Shown here piece after piece: positions 1 to 8,673 of a stretch of DNA of 64,000 bases. Source of the stretch: Sphingopyxis sp. YR583 (GTDB lineage: Bacteria > Pseudomonadota > Alphaproteobacteria > Sphingomonadales > Sphingomonadaceae). The notes under the pieces were generated by a model that saw nothing but the letters and a program-made list of their open reading frames with translations, was not told the origin of the DNA and searched no databases. Position 1 is the stretch's first letter. Every line of letters begins with the position of its first letter. The position numbers were made by a program, and so were the translations under genes. The stretch spans positions 372,001 through 436,000 of the forward strand of contig NZ_FNWK01000002.1 of NCBI RefSeq assembly GCF_900108295.1, read 5' to 3'.

Positions 1-64
1 CGACGACCACCAACCCGCCGAGCACGGCAACGAAAATGATAAACCGAATCAGATCAACCGACAT
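1..64 (-). CDS. 5' end of a small hydrophobic (membrane) protein, truncated by the window edge
   Basis: An ATG on the minus strand at 62-64 opens a frame that reads MSVDLIRFIIFVAVLGGLVVV and runs off the window start. A purine-rich GGGGAG lies about 9 nt upstream of the ATG. The visible residues are almost all hydrophobic after the first seven, as expected for a signal anchor or first membrane helix. Too little is visible to name the family. The next gene upstream on the same strand (response regulator) ends about 100 nt away, so it could be cotranscribed. Confidence 0.45.
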   Translation of the reverse strand, partial: MSVDLIRFIIFVAVLGGLVVV

Positions 65-165
65 GCCGACGCTCCCCGCGCGCCCGCATCGCGGACGCCT
101 TGTCATACGAGGGGCCTAAAGGCTTGGTCCCAAATTGGAAGCGGCTATTTATCGGATCGCCGCGC

Positions 166-603
166 TCAGGCAGCAGCAGGCCGCCAGAAGGTCGTCAGGC
201 CGCTAACCTTCCGCGGCGCCTGATTCTTGCACGCCATCGACTCGACCGCCTTCAGCGCTGATACGAGTGCCGACGCGCTGTGCGGCTTGCCGAGACAGGC
301 GATGGCAATCTCTTCGGCGTCGGCGGGGCATTGTCCCGTCACCAGCAGCACCGCGATGCCGCGGTCGCGCGCCAGTCGCGCAACTTCGCGCCCCGTCATA
401 TTTCCTGCAAGACCAAGGTCGAGAACGACCGCATCCAACGGTTCGGCTGCCATGATCGCCACCGCAGCCTCGCCCGAATCGACCGTCGCGACAATGTCGT
501 ACCCGCCGATTTTCAGCGTGTGCTCATTGTCGAACGCGGTCAGCGGATCATCCTCGATGATCAGCAATCGCTTGATGCAGGTCGGGCGGTGGCCAAAGAG
601 CAT
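166..603 (-). CDS. single-domain response regulator (receiver domain only)
   Basis: The protein is about 145 residues and is essentially one CheY-like receiver domain. The acidic pair is in LLIIEDD near the N-terminus, the phospho-acceptor Asp is in AVVLDLGL, the conserved Thr is in LLVTGQ and the Lys is in CLGKPHS. No output domain follows, so it probably acts by protein contact or as a phosphate relay or sink, typically with a hybrid or HWE-type sensor kinase. No kinase gene is adjacent. The start at 603 is chosen because GAGGGAG lies 5 nt upstream. An alternative ATG at 627 also has a GGAG. The gene is divergent from rluB. Confidence 0.8.
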   Translation of the reverse strand: MLFGHRPTCIKRLLIIEDDPLTAFDNEHTLKIGGYDIVATVDSGEAAVAIMAAEPLDAVVLDLGLAGNMTGREVARLARDRGIAVLLVTGQCPADAEEIAIACLGKPHSASALVSALKAVESMACKNQAPRKVSGLTTFWRPAAA

Positions 604-758
604 GATGACTCCCTCAAACAACGCCATGACCCTCTCCGTGCCGTCCTGCAAGATCGCTTCTGCTCACCATCGACGAAGCGGGTCTTTTCCGGCTATGAGC
701 GTGCTCACAACGCAACACATTTTCCGACAATAACGACAAGAAAGTCGCATCTGTTCCT

Positions 759-1619
759 ATGAACACACGCCGCCCACCCCGCCCCGCAACCCGCTCGGCG
801 CCGAAAGCTTCTGGCGATCGCGAAGCACCCAAGGGTCGTCGCGCCGCGCGCGGCGCCGCCTCCGCGCTCAAAACCAAACCCGCCGAGGCAGAGCGCGAGG
901 ATGGGCCGCAGCGCATCGCCAAGCTGCTCGCGCGCGCCGGCGTCGGTTCGCGTCGCGACGTCGAACGCATGGTCGAGGAAGGGCGCATTGCGCTCAACGG
1001 CCAGGTCGTCGTTCACCCCGCGCCTTTGCTCACATCGCTCGAAGGGCTGACCGTCGACGGCAACCCGGTCGCCAAGCCCGTCTCGACGCGCCTCTATCGC
1101 TTCAACAAGCCCGCAGGCTGCATCACCGCGGCCCGCGATCCCAAGGGGCGCAAGACGATCTATGACCTGCTGCCCAAGGATCTGCCGCGCCTGATGCCGG
1201 TCGGCCGCCTCGATTATAATACCGAGGGGCTTTTGCTCCTCACCAACGACGGCGAATTCAAGCGCCAGCTTGAACTGCCCGCGAGCGGCGTCGAACGCAC
1301 CTATCGTGCCCGTGCGTTCGGCGACATCAGCCAGGCGCAGCTCGAGGAGCTCGCGCTGGGGATCGAGATCGACGGCGTCCGCTATGGCAAGATCGACGCC
1401 AACCTCGAACGGCGCACGGGCCGCAACCAATGGGTCGAAATGACGCTGACCGAGGGCAAGAACCGCGAAGTCCGCAAAGTGCTCGAACATTTCGGGCTGC
1501 AGGTCAGCCGCCTGATCCGCACGCGCTACGGCGCGTTCGAGCTTGGCGGCATGCCGCTCGGCGCGGTCGACGTCGTTCCGCGCGACGAGTTGTTCAAATT
1601 CCGCCGGCAAATGGGTTGA
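759..1619 (+). CDS. rluB: 23S rRNA pseudouridine synthase, RluB/RsuA family
   Basis: The 286-residue protein has a basic, Ala/Arg/Lys-rich N-terminal tail of about 48 residues, an S4 RNA-binding domain at about 50-97 (IAKLLARAGVGSRRD...), and the RsuA/RluB/E/F catalytic domain. The motif GRLDYNTEGLLLLTNDG starts at residue 149, with the catalytic Asp at 152. The C-terminal part (ENREVRK-type motif, here GKNREVRKVLEHFG) is also characteristic. The family converts one uridine to pseudouridine in rRNA; RluB targets the 23S helix 80 region, but the exact site here is inferred. The next gene, rsmD, starts 4 nt after the stop, so the two rRNA-modification genes form an operon. The long basic tail is a common feature of alphaproteobacterial members. 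Confidence 0.88.
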   Translation: MNTRRPPRPATRSAPKASGDREAPKGRRAARGAASALKTKPAEAEREDGPQRIAKLLARAGVGSRRDVERMVEEGRIALNGQVVVHPAPLLTSLEGLTVDGNPVAKPVSTRLYRFNKPAGCITAARDPKGRKTIYDLLPKDLPRLMPVGRLDYNTEGLLLLTNDGEFKRQLELPASGVERTYRARAFGDISQAQLEELALGIEIDGVRYGKIDANLERRTGRNQWVEMTLTEGKNREVRKVLEHFGLQVSRLIRTRYGAFELGGMPLGAVDVVPRDELFKFRRQMG

Positions 1620-1623
1620 TCGG

Positions 1624-2166
1624 ATGCGCGTGATTTCAGGCGAATGGCGCGGCCGCAAGCTGCTCGCGCCCAGGAATAACGCGACGCGTCCGACTGGGGA
1701 CCGCACGCGCGAAACGCTCTTCTCGATGCTCACCAGCCGCGTCGGCAGCTTCGAGGGGCTGGTCGTCGCCGACCTGTTCGCCGGATCGGGCGCACTCGGG
1801 ATCGAAGCGCTGTCGCGCGGAGCAGAACAATGCCTGTTCGCCGAGCAGGATCGCGACGCACTTGACGTGCTGCGAAAGAATCTGGGCACGCTGGACGCCA
1901 CCGCACGCGCCGATATCCGCGCCGGGTCGGTGCTCGCACTCGGCCCGGCGCGCCGCACCTACGACCTGATCCTGATCGACGCGCCCTACGATACCGGCGC
2001 GGGCAGCGTCGCGCTCGACAAGCTCAATCGCCTCGGGTGGATCGGCCCCGACAGCCTGATCTCGATCGAAACCGCGGAGAAGGAAGAGATCGAGATCGCG
2101 GGCTTCGAAATCGACGCGACACGCAAGGTTGGCAAGGCGAAGTTGACGTTGCTCAGACTGGCCTAA
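1624..2166 (+). CDS. rsmD: 16S rRNA (guanine(966)-N2)-methyltransferase RsmD
   Basis: The 180-residue protein has the RsmD layout. It starts MRVISGEWRGRKL, followed by TRPTGDRTRETLFSML, the SAM-binding loop DLFAGSGALGIEALSRGA (about 50-67) and the catalytic DAPY (119-122), equivalent to the family's (N/D)PPY/F. It methylates G966 of 16S rRNA on a 30S precursor. The ATG at 1624 is chosen because it begins the conserved VISGEWRGRKL segment; longer upstream frames only read through rluB. The stop overlaps the stop of the convergent transporter gene by 4 nt. Confidence 0.92.
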   Translation: MRVISGEWRGRKLLAPRNNATRPTGDRTRETLFSMLTSRVGSFEGLVVADLFAGSGALGIEALSRGAEQCLFAEQDRDALDVLRKNLGTLDATARADIRAGSVLALGPARRTYDLILIDAPYDTGAGSVALDKLNRLGWIGPDSLISIETAEKEEIEIAGFEIDATRKVGKAKLTLLRLA

Positions 2167-3431
2167 GCGCTCCGCCGGACCATCAGCAGACCCAGCCAGC
2201 TTACGACGCCGGCCAGCGCAAGATAGAAGCCCACCGTCCCCGTCCCGCCCCATTCGGCGAGCGCCTGCGCGATGATCGGCGCCATCGCGCCGCCCAATAT
2301 CCCGCCCGCATTGAACGCAACTGACGCGCCCGTGTAACGGACATGCACCGGGAAGAGCCCGGTCAGCCAGCTGCCGAGCGGACCATAGACGAGACCCATG
2401 ACAAACAGCGCCGAGGCGAGGCCGAGGAAAATGAGCGGCCAGCTTCCCGACGCCAGTGCTTGCCCGAACACGAACCCGATCAGCACTGTCGCGCCGCAGC
2501 CCCAAGTCAGTACGCGCTGTTCGCTCGACGCGTCGCTGACATAGCCTGCAAAAATGATCCCGACCGCCATGAACAGGATCGCGCCCAGCTGGGTCAACAG
2601 GAACTGCTCCTTCGGATAGCCAAGCGCCTGTGTTCCGTGACCGAGCGCAAAACTCGTCGCGAGATAGAAGATCGCGAAACAGGCGACGACCGCGAAGGTC
2701 CCCGCGAGCGTCGCAACCAGATGATGGCGGAGCAGGTCGCCGATCGGCACCGCAACCGGCGCCTTCTTCTCCAGCGCTTCGGCAAAGTCCGGCGTCTCGG
2801 TGATCTTGAGCCGCACCCATAGCCCCAGTCCGACGAGCACCGCCGATAACAGGAACGGAATACGCCAGCCCCACGAGGCAAAATCGGCATCGCTGAGCCC
2901 CAGACCGAGCAGCAGGAACAACCCGTTCGCCGCGATGAAGCCGACAGGCGCGCCAAGCTGCGGGAACATCCCGAAGCGCGAACGCCACCCCGGCGGCGCA
3001 TTCTCGACCGCAAGCAACGCCGCCCCGCCCCACTCGCCGCCAAGTCCGAACCCCTGACCGAAACGCAGGATGCAGAGCAGCAGGGGCGCCACCCATCCCA
3101 CCATCGCATAGGTCGGAAGGAAGGCGATCAGCAGCGTCGACGCGCCCATCAGCATCAGCGACGCGACCAGCGTCGACTTGCGCCCGATCCGGTCGCCATA
3201 ATGGCCGAACACGATCGCTCCGACGGGCCGCGCGAAGAAAGCGAGCCCGAAGGTCATGAAGCTGTACATCAGCTGCGCTGAATCCGAACTCTCGGGAAAG
3301 AAGAGCGGCCCGAAGACCAGCGCCGCGGCGGTGCCGTAGATATAGAAATCGTAGAATTCGACCGCGGTGCCGACCAGGCTCGCGGTCAGGATGCGCCGAT
3401 GCGCCCGGTAAGGTGACAGATCCACGGGCAA
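2163..3431 (-). CDS. MFS transporter, metabolite:H+ symporter (MHS) family
   Basis: About 420 residues with twelve predicted membrane helices. The loop 2-3 signature is GHYGDRIGRKSTLV, and the region RFGQGFGLGGEWGGA is typical of MHS (KgtP/ProP/ShiA-like) proteins. FGHYGDR plus the N-terminal EFYDFYIYG segment place it in that family rather than in drug exporters. The family imports organic acids or compatible solutes with protons at the inner membrane; the substrate cannot be read from the sequence. The start is ambiguous: TTG at 3431 with AAGGGGAG 4 nt upstream, or GTG at 3425. The 3' end overlaps rsmD by 4 nt, tail to tail. Confidence 0.85.
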   Translation of the reverse strand: MPVDLSPYRAHRRILTASLVGTAVEFYDFYIYGTAAALVFGPLFFPESSDSAQLMYSFMTFGLAFFARPVGAIVFGHYGDRIGRKSTLVASLMLMGASTLLIAFLPTYAMVGWVAPLLLCILRFGQGFGLGGEWGGAALLAVENAPPGWRSRFGMFPQLGAPVGFIAANGLFLLLGLGLSDADFASWGWRIPFLLSAVLVGLGLWVRLKITETPDFAEALEKKAPVAVPIGDLLRHHLVATLAGTFAVVACFAIFYLATSFALGHGTQALGYPKEQFLLTQLGAILFMAVGIIFAGYVSDASSEQRVLTWGCGATVLIGFVFGQALASGSWPLIFLGLASALFVMGLVYGPLGSWLTGLFPVHVRYTGASVAFNAGGILGGAMAPIIAQALAEWGGTGTVGFYLALAGVVSWLGLLMVRRSA

Positions 3432-3500
3432 TGCTCTCCCCTTTGTTCGGCGCTGCTTTGAACGCCTTCGCGCACCATGCGCAACCCGTAATGCTCGGGG

Positions 3501-4067
3501 TCAGCGCAGACGAGGTGCCAATTGGGTCCGTAGCCGTTGCAACTCGCGCTCCGGCACCGGAGCGAGGGAAGCTGCGGACTTGCCCTTGCGCAGACGTTCA
3601 CGGTCCTTTTCCGATGGCTCGATACGGCGAACACGCACCGGAGCGTGGCCCTGTGCCTTCATGCCAAGCTCTTCGGCGGCGCCGCGCGACAAGTCGATGA
3701 TCCGCCCGAGAGCGAACGGTCCGCGATCGTTGACCCGCACGATAATCCGCCGCCCGGTATCGAGCGCTGTCACCTCGACATAGGTTGGAAGCGGCAGCGT
3801 CGTGTGCGCCGCGGTGATCCATCCGGGGCGGAACTGCTCGCCATTGGCGGTACGGTTGCCCGACTCGCTGCCGTACCAGCTGGCATAGCCCACGGCGTCA
3901 TAGGCGGGCGCGGTGGCGGGGACATAGGTTGTCCCGCGGATCGTATAGGCCGGGCCGATCCGTACCGGCGTGTCGGCCACGGGACGATAATTGCCGCCCG
4001 CGCAGGCGGAGAGCGCGAGTAAGACCAGAGCCGGCCCCGTCAGTCGAATGATTGAATATCGCTGCAT
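3501..4067 (-). CDS. rlpA: RlpA-like double-psi beta-barrel lipoprotein
   Basis: The ATG at 4067 gives a 188-residue lipoprotein. A hydrophobic signal ends in the lipobox LSAC with Cys22. The double-psi beta-barrel follows, with ASWYG at about 62, a conserved NGE, and RVNDRGPF at about 111. RlpA proteins are outer-membrane septal-ring glycosidases that cleave peptidoglycan strands lacking stem peptides. The C-terminal SPOR domain found in many RlpAs, which targets denuded glycans at the septum, is absent; the tail is short and basic. Septal targeting is therefore not assured. The upstream MTVPP extension is rejected because it would bury the signal peptide. Confidence 0.8.
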   Translation of the reverse strand: MQRYSIIRLTGPALVLLALSACAGGNYRPVADTPVRIGPAYTIRGTTYVPATAPAYDAVGYASWYGSESGNRTANGEQFRPGWITAAHTTLPLPTYVEVTALDTGRRIIVRVNDRGPFALGRIIDLSRGAAEELGMKAQGHAPVRVRRIEPSEKDRERLRKGKSAASLAPVPERELQRLRTQLAPRLR

Positions 4068-4148
4068 CACCGAACGGTAGAGGCGGTGAACGCCGAGATA
4101 AAGTCCTACGATTGGCGGAACCGTCATCGCCGCGCTACATCCGCTGCC

Positions 4149-5030
4149 ATGAACGATCCTTCACTCCATCCGTTCGGCATCGTCGGCACAGGCCGCGTTG
4201 CGCAGGCGCTTGCGCTCGCCGTGGCGCCGCACTCGATCGCGCGGCCGCTTTTGTGGGGACGAACGCCTGACAGCGTCCGCTCTGCTGCGACACGGATCGG
4301 CGCCACTGCCGCATTCAGTATCGATCGTTTGATGGCCGAATGCGACATCATCGCAATCGCCGTCGCAGACGACGCGCTGGCAGACGTCATCGTCGATATG
4401 GCGGCCACGCCGCCGTCAGGCCGCGTACCGTTCATCTTCCACGTCAGCGGGCGCAGCGGCGCAGTTGTGCTCGAACCGCTGCGTGCCGCCGGCGCGCTGA
4501 CGGCGGCGATCCATCCCGCGATGACCTTCACTGGCGATCCGGAAGGCGAAGCCCTGCGCATGGCCGGCGCACGTTTTGCGATCACCGGCTCGACCACCGA
4601 GGCGGCCGAGCAGGCAAAACACATCGTCAAGCTGCTCGGCGGCATCGCGATCGAAATCGCCGAAGAAAAGCGGGCGCTCTATCATGCTGCGCTCTGCCAC
4701 GCGTCGAACCACCTCGTCACCCTTATCGCCGGCGCGGCAGGGGCGCTCAAGGATGCCGGTGTCGACGATCCGTCGGGGTTGCTTGCCCCGCTCGTCCGAG
4801 CAGCGCTTGATAATAGTCTCGCTTATGGCTTCACCGGATTATCGGGCCCGCTGCTGCGCGGTGACGTGCAGACAATCAGCGATCATCTCGATACCCTCAG
4901 CAAGTATAGCCCCGCCCTCCTTCCCGCCTACCACGCGATGGCACGCGCGACGCTCGACGAATTGAAGCGCGGCGCAACGACGCCTTCGGACCGCCTCACC
5001 GCACTGGACAGCCTGCTCGCTGTTCCCTAA
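4149..5030 (+). CDS. Rossmann-like / DUF2520 domain protein (predicted NAD(P)-dependent oxidoreductase)
   Basis: With ATG 4149 the protein is 293 residues. An N-terminal Rossmann nucleotide-binding fold opens with GIVGTGRVAQAL (about 9-20), and a helical C-terminal DUF2520 domain follows (IHPAMTFTG, then ALYHAALCHASNHLVTL). The fold resembles ketopantoate and 6-phosphogluconate dehydrogenases, with HPAMTFTG in the inter-domain position. The physiological substrate is unknown. The start at 4149 is preferred because an upstream in-frame ATG at 4086 would add a non-conserved basic stretch. The gene is divergent from the RlpA-like gene (81 nt apart) and ends 10 nt before the helicase gene. Confidence 0.8.
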   Translation: MNDPSLHPFGIVGTGRVAQALALAVAPHSIARPLLWGRTPDSVRSAATRIGATAAFSIDRLMAECDIIAIAVADDALADVIVDMAATPPSGRVPFIFHVSGRSGAVVLEPLRAAGALTAAIHPAMTFTGDPEGEALRMAGARFAITGSTTEAAEQAKHIVKLLGGIAIEIAEEKRALYHAALCHASNHLVTLIAGAAGALKDAGVDDPSGLLAPLVRAALDNSLAYGFTGLSGPLLRGDVQTISDHLDTLSKYSPALLPAYHAMARATLDELKRGATTPSDRLTALDSLLAVP

Positions 5031-5040
5031 TCGTTCGCGC

Positions 5041-7353
5041 GTGAACGATACCCCCGCCTCCCTGCCCGACCTGCCCGCGCCCAGCCCCTCGGACCCGCCT
5101 TATCTGCAAGGACTGAACGGTCCGCAGCGGCAAGCGGTGCTGACAACCGAAGGCCCGGTGCTGATGCTCGCGGGTGCCGGAACCGGCAAGACCGCGGCGC
5201 TGACCGCGCGCCTCGCGCATATCATGGCGACGCGCAGGGCCTGGCCGTCCGAAATCCTCGCGGTGACCTTCACCAACAAGGCCGCGCGCGAGATGCGCGA
5301 GCGTATCGGTCGCATGATCGGCGACGCGGTAGAAGGCATGCCGTGGCTCGGCACCTTTCACAGCATCGCGGCCAAGATGCTGCGCCGTCACGCTGAATTG
5401 GTCGGACTGCAGAGCAATTTCACCATCCTGGACACCGACGACCAACTCCGCGTACTCAAGCAATTGATCCAGGCCGAGGGGCTCGACGAGAAACGCTGGC
5501 CTGCGCGCCAACTCGCCGGGCTCATCGACAAATGGAAGAACCGCGGGCTCGTCCCCGCCGATCTCGATGCCGCGGATAAGGAGGCTTACGCCGACGGCAA
5601 AGGCCAACATTTCTATGCGCTCTATCAGGCGCGACTAAAGACTTTGAACGCCTGCGATTTCGGCGACCTGCTGCTCCACATGCTGGTGATACTGAAGACG
5701 CACCGCGACGTGCTCGAGCAATATCAGGACCGCTTCAAATATATCCTCGTCGACGAATATCAGGATACCAACGCCAGCCAATATCTATGGCTGCGGCTGC
5801 TCGCGCAGGCGCGCAAGAATATCTGCTGCGTCGGTGACGACGACCAGTCTATCTATTCGTGGCGCGGCGCCGAGGTCGCGAACATCCTGCGCTTCGAAAA
5901 GGACTTTCCCGACGCGACCGTCATCCGGCTCGAACAGAATTACCGCTCGACGCCGCAGATCCTTGCCGCCGCCTCGGCGCTGATCGCTCAGAATTCGGGG
6001 CGCCTGGGCAAGACGCTCTGGACCGACCTCGAACCGGGCGACAAGCTCCGCGTCGTCGGCGTTTGGGATGGCCCCGAAGAGGCGCGCCGGATCGGCGAAG
6101 AACTCGAGACACTCCAGCACCGCATGGTCAGTCTCGATCGCGCTGCGATCCTCGTCCGTGCGCAATTCCAGACGCGCGAATTCGAAGACCGCTTCATCGC
6201 GATCGGCATGCCCTACCGCATCGTCGGCGGATTCCGCTTTTACGAACGTGCCGAAATCCGCGATGCTCTCGCCTATCTGCGCCTTGTTCAGTCGAGCGCC
6301 GACGATCTTGCTTTCGAACGGATCATCAACACGCCCAAGCGCGGGCTTGGCGACAAGGCGCTCGCACGTATCCACCAATTTGCCCGCCATGAACGCGCAC
6401 CGCTCCTCCATGCGGCGTCGCGGATCACCGAAACCGACGAACTGACGCCGCAGGCGCGTCGCCAGCTTGCAAATTTCGTAGCGCAGATGCGCGGCTGGCA
6501 GACGAAAGCGAACGAGCTTTCGCATCCCGAACTGACCCAGCTTATTCTCGATGAGTCGGGCTATACCGCGATGCTTCAAGCCGACCGCAGCGTCGAGGCC
6601 GACGGCCGCCTCGAAAACCTTTCCGAACTCGTCCGCGCGATGGAGGAATATGACTCGCTCGAGGCGTTCCTCGAACATGTCAGCCTCGTCATGGACCGTG
6701 ACAACAACGACACCACCGAGACCGTCACCATCATGACGATCCACGCCGCAAAGGGCCTTGAGTTCGATCACGTCTTCCTCGCGGGCTGGGAAGACGGTGT
6801 CTTCCCGTCACAGCGCTCGATGGACGAGGGCGGGACACAGAGCCTCGAAGAGGAGCGCCGCCTCGCTTATGTCGCGATCACGCGCGCACGCCAGCGCGCG
6901 AGCATCTATCACGCTGCGAACCGGCGCATCTACGGCCAGTGGGTCAGTAGCATTCCCAGTCGCTTTATCGCGGAAATCCCACCCGAACATGTCGACAGCG
7001 AAAACAGCTTCGGCGGTGGGCAAAGTCTGTGGCGTGCCAACTGGTCGGCGCAGGGCGATCCCTTCGCGCAAGTCGCCGAACGCCAGCCCGCGCGCACGAT
7101 GACGCGCGGTCCGGCGTGGCAGCGGGCGACCGCCCAGTCATCGACAATCACCCGCGCCCCTGTCCCTTCGGAACGTGGCCCTGCCGCCTCGGTCGGCGCC
7201 AAGGCGCGATCCGACCTCGCGGTCGGGATGCGCGTCTTCCACGAAAAGTTCGGCTATGGGGAGATCATGGACATCGACGGCAACAAGCTGGAGGTCGAAT
7301 TCGATCAGGCCGGCAGCAAGAGGGTGCTCGACAGCTTCGTAACGCTCTCCTGA
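5041..7353 (+). CDS. uvrD: ATP-dependent DNA helicase UvrD/PcrA (superfamily 1)
   Basis: The 770-residue protein starts at GTG. The Q-like motif LNGPQRQAV is followed by Walker A GAGTGKT (45-51), the Ia region VTFTNKAAREMRERI, Walker B with DEYQDTN (from residue 238), GDDDQSIYSWRGA, the QNYRST motif, IMTIHAAKGLEFD, and VAITRARQ near the end of the helicase core. The Ala/Pro-rich region near residue 700 leads to a C-terminal tudor-like segment (VFHEKFGYGEI...VEFDQAG) known to contact RNA polymerase in UvrD/PcrA. It unwinds 3'-5' in nucleotide-excision and mismatch repair and removes stalled complexes. The length and all motifs are normal. Confidence 0.93.
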   Translation: MNDTPASLPDLPAPSPSDPPYLQGLNGPQRQAVLTTEGPVLMLAGAGTGKTAALTARLAHIMATRRAWPSEILAVTFTNKAAREMRERIGRMIGDAVEGMPWLGTFHSIAAKMLRRHAELVGLQSNFTILDTDDQLRVLKQLIQAEGLDEKRWPARQLAGLIDKWKNRGLVPADLDAADKEAYADGKGQHFYALYQARLKTLNACDFGDLLLHMLVILKTHRDVLEQYQDRFKYILVDEYQDTNASQYLWLRLLAQARKNICCVGDDDQSIYSWRGAEVANILRFEKDFPDATVIRLEQNYRSTPQILAAASALIAQNSGRLGKTLWTDLEPGDKLRVVGVWDGPEEARRIGEELETLQHRMVSLDRAAILVRAQFQTREFEDRFIAIGMPYRIVGGFRFYERAEIRDALAYLRLVQSSADDLAFERIINTPKRGLGDKALARIHQFARHERAPLLHAASRITETDELTPQARRQLANFVAQMRGWQTKANELSHPELTQLILDESGYTAMLQADRSVEADGRLENLSELVRAMEEYDSLEAFLEHVSLVMDRDNNDTTETVTIMTIHAAKGLEFDHVFLAGWEDGVFPSQRSMDEGGTQSLEEERRLAYVAITRARQRASIYHAANRRIYGQWVSSIPSRFIAEIPPEHVDSENSFGGGQSLWRANWSAQGDPFAQVAERQPARTMTRGPAWQRATAQSSTITRAPVPSERGPAASVGAKARSDLAVGMRVFHEKFGYGEIMDIDGNKLEVEFDQAGSKRVLDSFVTLS

Positions 7354-7382
7354 TTTTTATTGTCTACTACTTTAGTTATGAT
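7354..7382 (+). promoter_or_regulatory. candidate sigma70-type promoter for the DUF4349-like lipoprotein gene
   Basis: An AT-rich patch directly after the uvrD stop holds TATGAT (7377-7382) 17 nt after a weak TTTTTA (7354-7359). It lies about 45 nt before the ATG at 7428. The -10 is good and the -35 poor. The local A/T richness stands out in this GC-rich sequence. Confidence 0.3.
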
Positions 7383-7427
7383 ATGCCATCCCATGCGGCC
7401 AACGAGTCGCGCTTTGGGAGAATCTGC

Positions 7428-8333
7428 ATGCGAAATAAGCTCTTAGCGAGCGCGATGGCGCTCGCCCTGATCGGCTGCTCGGAAAAATCAGCCGAAGATT
7501 CCGCGACAACCGATGCCCCAGCCACCGAAACCATTGCCGAAGAAGGCCCAGCTGACGCTGCCGCCGCGCCCCGGATCGGCATCGAGGCCGCGCCCGGCGT
7601 CGCTTTCGACTATGCCTACACCTTCCGTCTCGCAGACGACCGCATCTCCAAGGTCCAAGAGGAACACGCCGCCGCTTGCGAAACGCTCGGCATCCAGCGC
7701 TGCCGTATCGTCGATGTCCGCTACCAGCTCACCGACGAAAAGCTCGTAGAGGCGCAAACGCAATTCAAGCTGGACCCCAGCATTGCCCGCAAATTCGGCG
7801 CGAGCGCAATCGCCAGCGTCGAAAAAGCCGAAGGGGTGTTGGCCGACGCCAGCGTCGCCGGCGAAGATGTCGGCACTGAAATCCTCGCTTCTCAGCAGCG
7901 AAGCGCCGGCTCCGAAGCCGAAATAGCGCGGCTGGAAGAACGGCTGAAGTCGGGCGGGCTCGACAAGCGCGAACGCGCCGAGATCCTGGCGCAGATCAGT
8001 CAGGTTCGCGGCGAGATCACGGGTGAGCGTCAGGCTCGCCGAAACGGCGAAGCCCGCATTGCGTGGACGAGCGTCGCATTCAATTATGCCAGCGACGGTG
8101 GGCTTCCCGGTATCGGCCATGAAAATCCGTTTGCCAGCGCGGGCGAGACGCTGATGCGCAGCGGCGGTACTGCGCTCGGTTTCGTCCTCACGCTCAGCGC
8201 AGCGTTGCTGCCTTGGGCCCTCCTCCTTGGGCTGGTCGTCGCTTTCTGGCGGAGCCGGTTTATACTAGCCGTCCGCCAACAGATGCGAGCGAAACCGGGG
8301 GCTGACGATCCCGCGGCTCCTCCCGCCATCTGA
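7428..8333 (+). CDS. DUF4349-like lipoprotein with C-terminal membrane helix
   Basis: ATG 7428 is preceded by GGGAG at a 7-nt spacing, giving 301 residues. The signal peptide ends with lipobox LIGC (Cys17), followed by an acidic Ala/Thr/Glu linker. A globular part contains VDVRYQLTDEKL, and a helical coiled-coil stretch (SEAEIARLEERLKSGGLDKR and neighbours) separates it from a second short beta segment with WTSVAFNYAS. The C-terminal membrane helix (GFVLTLSAALLPWALLLGLV) is followed by basic residues. This layout is typical of DUF4349 proteins, whose function is unknown; they are envelope proteins seen across bacteria. A lipid anchor plus a C-terminal helix would bridge both faces of a membrane. 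Confidence 0.7.
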   Translation: MRNKLLASAMALALIGCSEKSAEDSATTDAPATETIAEEGPADAAAAPRIGIEAAPGVAFDYAYTFRLADDRISKVQEEHAAACETLGIQRCRIVDVRYQLTDEKLVEAQTQFKLDPSIARKFGASAIASVEKAEGVLADASVAGEDVGTEILASQQRSAGSEAEIARLEERLKSGGLDKRERAEILAQISQVRGEITGERQARRNGEARIAWTSVAFNYASDGGLPGIGHENPFASAGETLMRSGGTALGFVLTLSAALLPWALLLGLVVAFWRSRFILAVRQQMRAKPGADDPAAPPAI

Positions 8334-8359
8334 GTCCGTCCCGCCCATTGTTTGCCAAG

Positions 8360-8389
8360 GTCCGGTCCAGCGCCATGCCTGGGCCGGAC
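8360..8389. terminator. strong hairpin downstream of the DUF4349-like gene
   Basis: The arms GTCCGGTCCAG (8360-8370) and CTGGGCCGGAC (8379-8389) form 11 pairs with one G-U and an 8-nt loop, 27 nt after the stop codon. There is no T-run, so it may be a transcript-end stabiliser rather than a classical intrinsic terminator. Confidence 0.4.
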
Positions 8390-8453
8390 GAGCCGGCACG
8401 TCGCTGACCGCCGCTTGATGCCCACGGCGACGCGGGTTATCCGAGGGATATAA

Positions 8454-8471
8454 CGATAGAGGCTTCTATCG
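8454..8471 (-). terminator. small hairpin 3' of tRNA-Ala
   Basis: CGATAGA (8454-8460) and TCTATCG (8465-8471) pair over 7 bp around a GGCT loop, about 30 nt beyond the 3' end of the minus-strand tRNA-Ala. There is no clear T-tract, so termination is only one possible role. Confidence 0.25.
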
Positions 8472-8501
8472 CGATTGCCGGCTGATGGACCGAAAGGTCG
8501 C

Positions 8502-8577
8502 TGGTGGAGCCGAGGGGAATCGAACCCCTGACCTCTGCAGTGCGATTGCAGCGCTCTCCCATCTGAGCTACGGCCCC
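8502..8577 (-). tRNA. tRNA-Ala (anticodon CGC), CCA encoded
   Basis: The minus strand reads GGGGCCG for the 5' acceptor arm, paired with CGGCTCC and followed by ACCA, 76 nt in all. The D-arm (GCTC...GAGC) and T-arm (GGTTCGATTCC) are intact. The anticodon stem CTGCA/TGCAG holds loop ATCGCAC, so the anticodon is CGC, reading GCG. The acceptor stem contains the G3-U70 pair that is the identity element for alanyl-tRNA synthetase. Confidence 0.95.
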
Positions 8578-8673
8578 GCGACCGGCAGGTCTTAACGACG
8601 CCGATTGGCGGTGGCAACGGCTTTTCCGACGGCCGCCTCTGTCGCCGGTGAAATTGGGAATGGGGGGATTCCG

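Noticed and set aside
705..1958. 417-codon minus-strand frame over rluB and rsmD
   Set aside because: Antisense to two genes with clear signatures; low-complexity Arg/Ser start.
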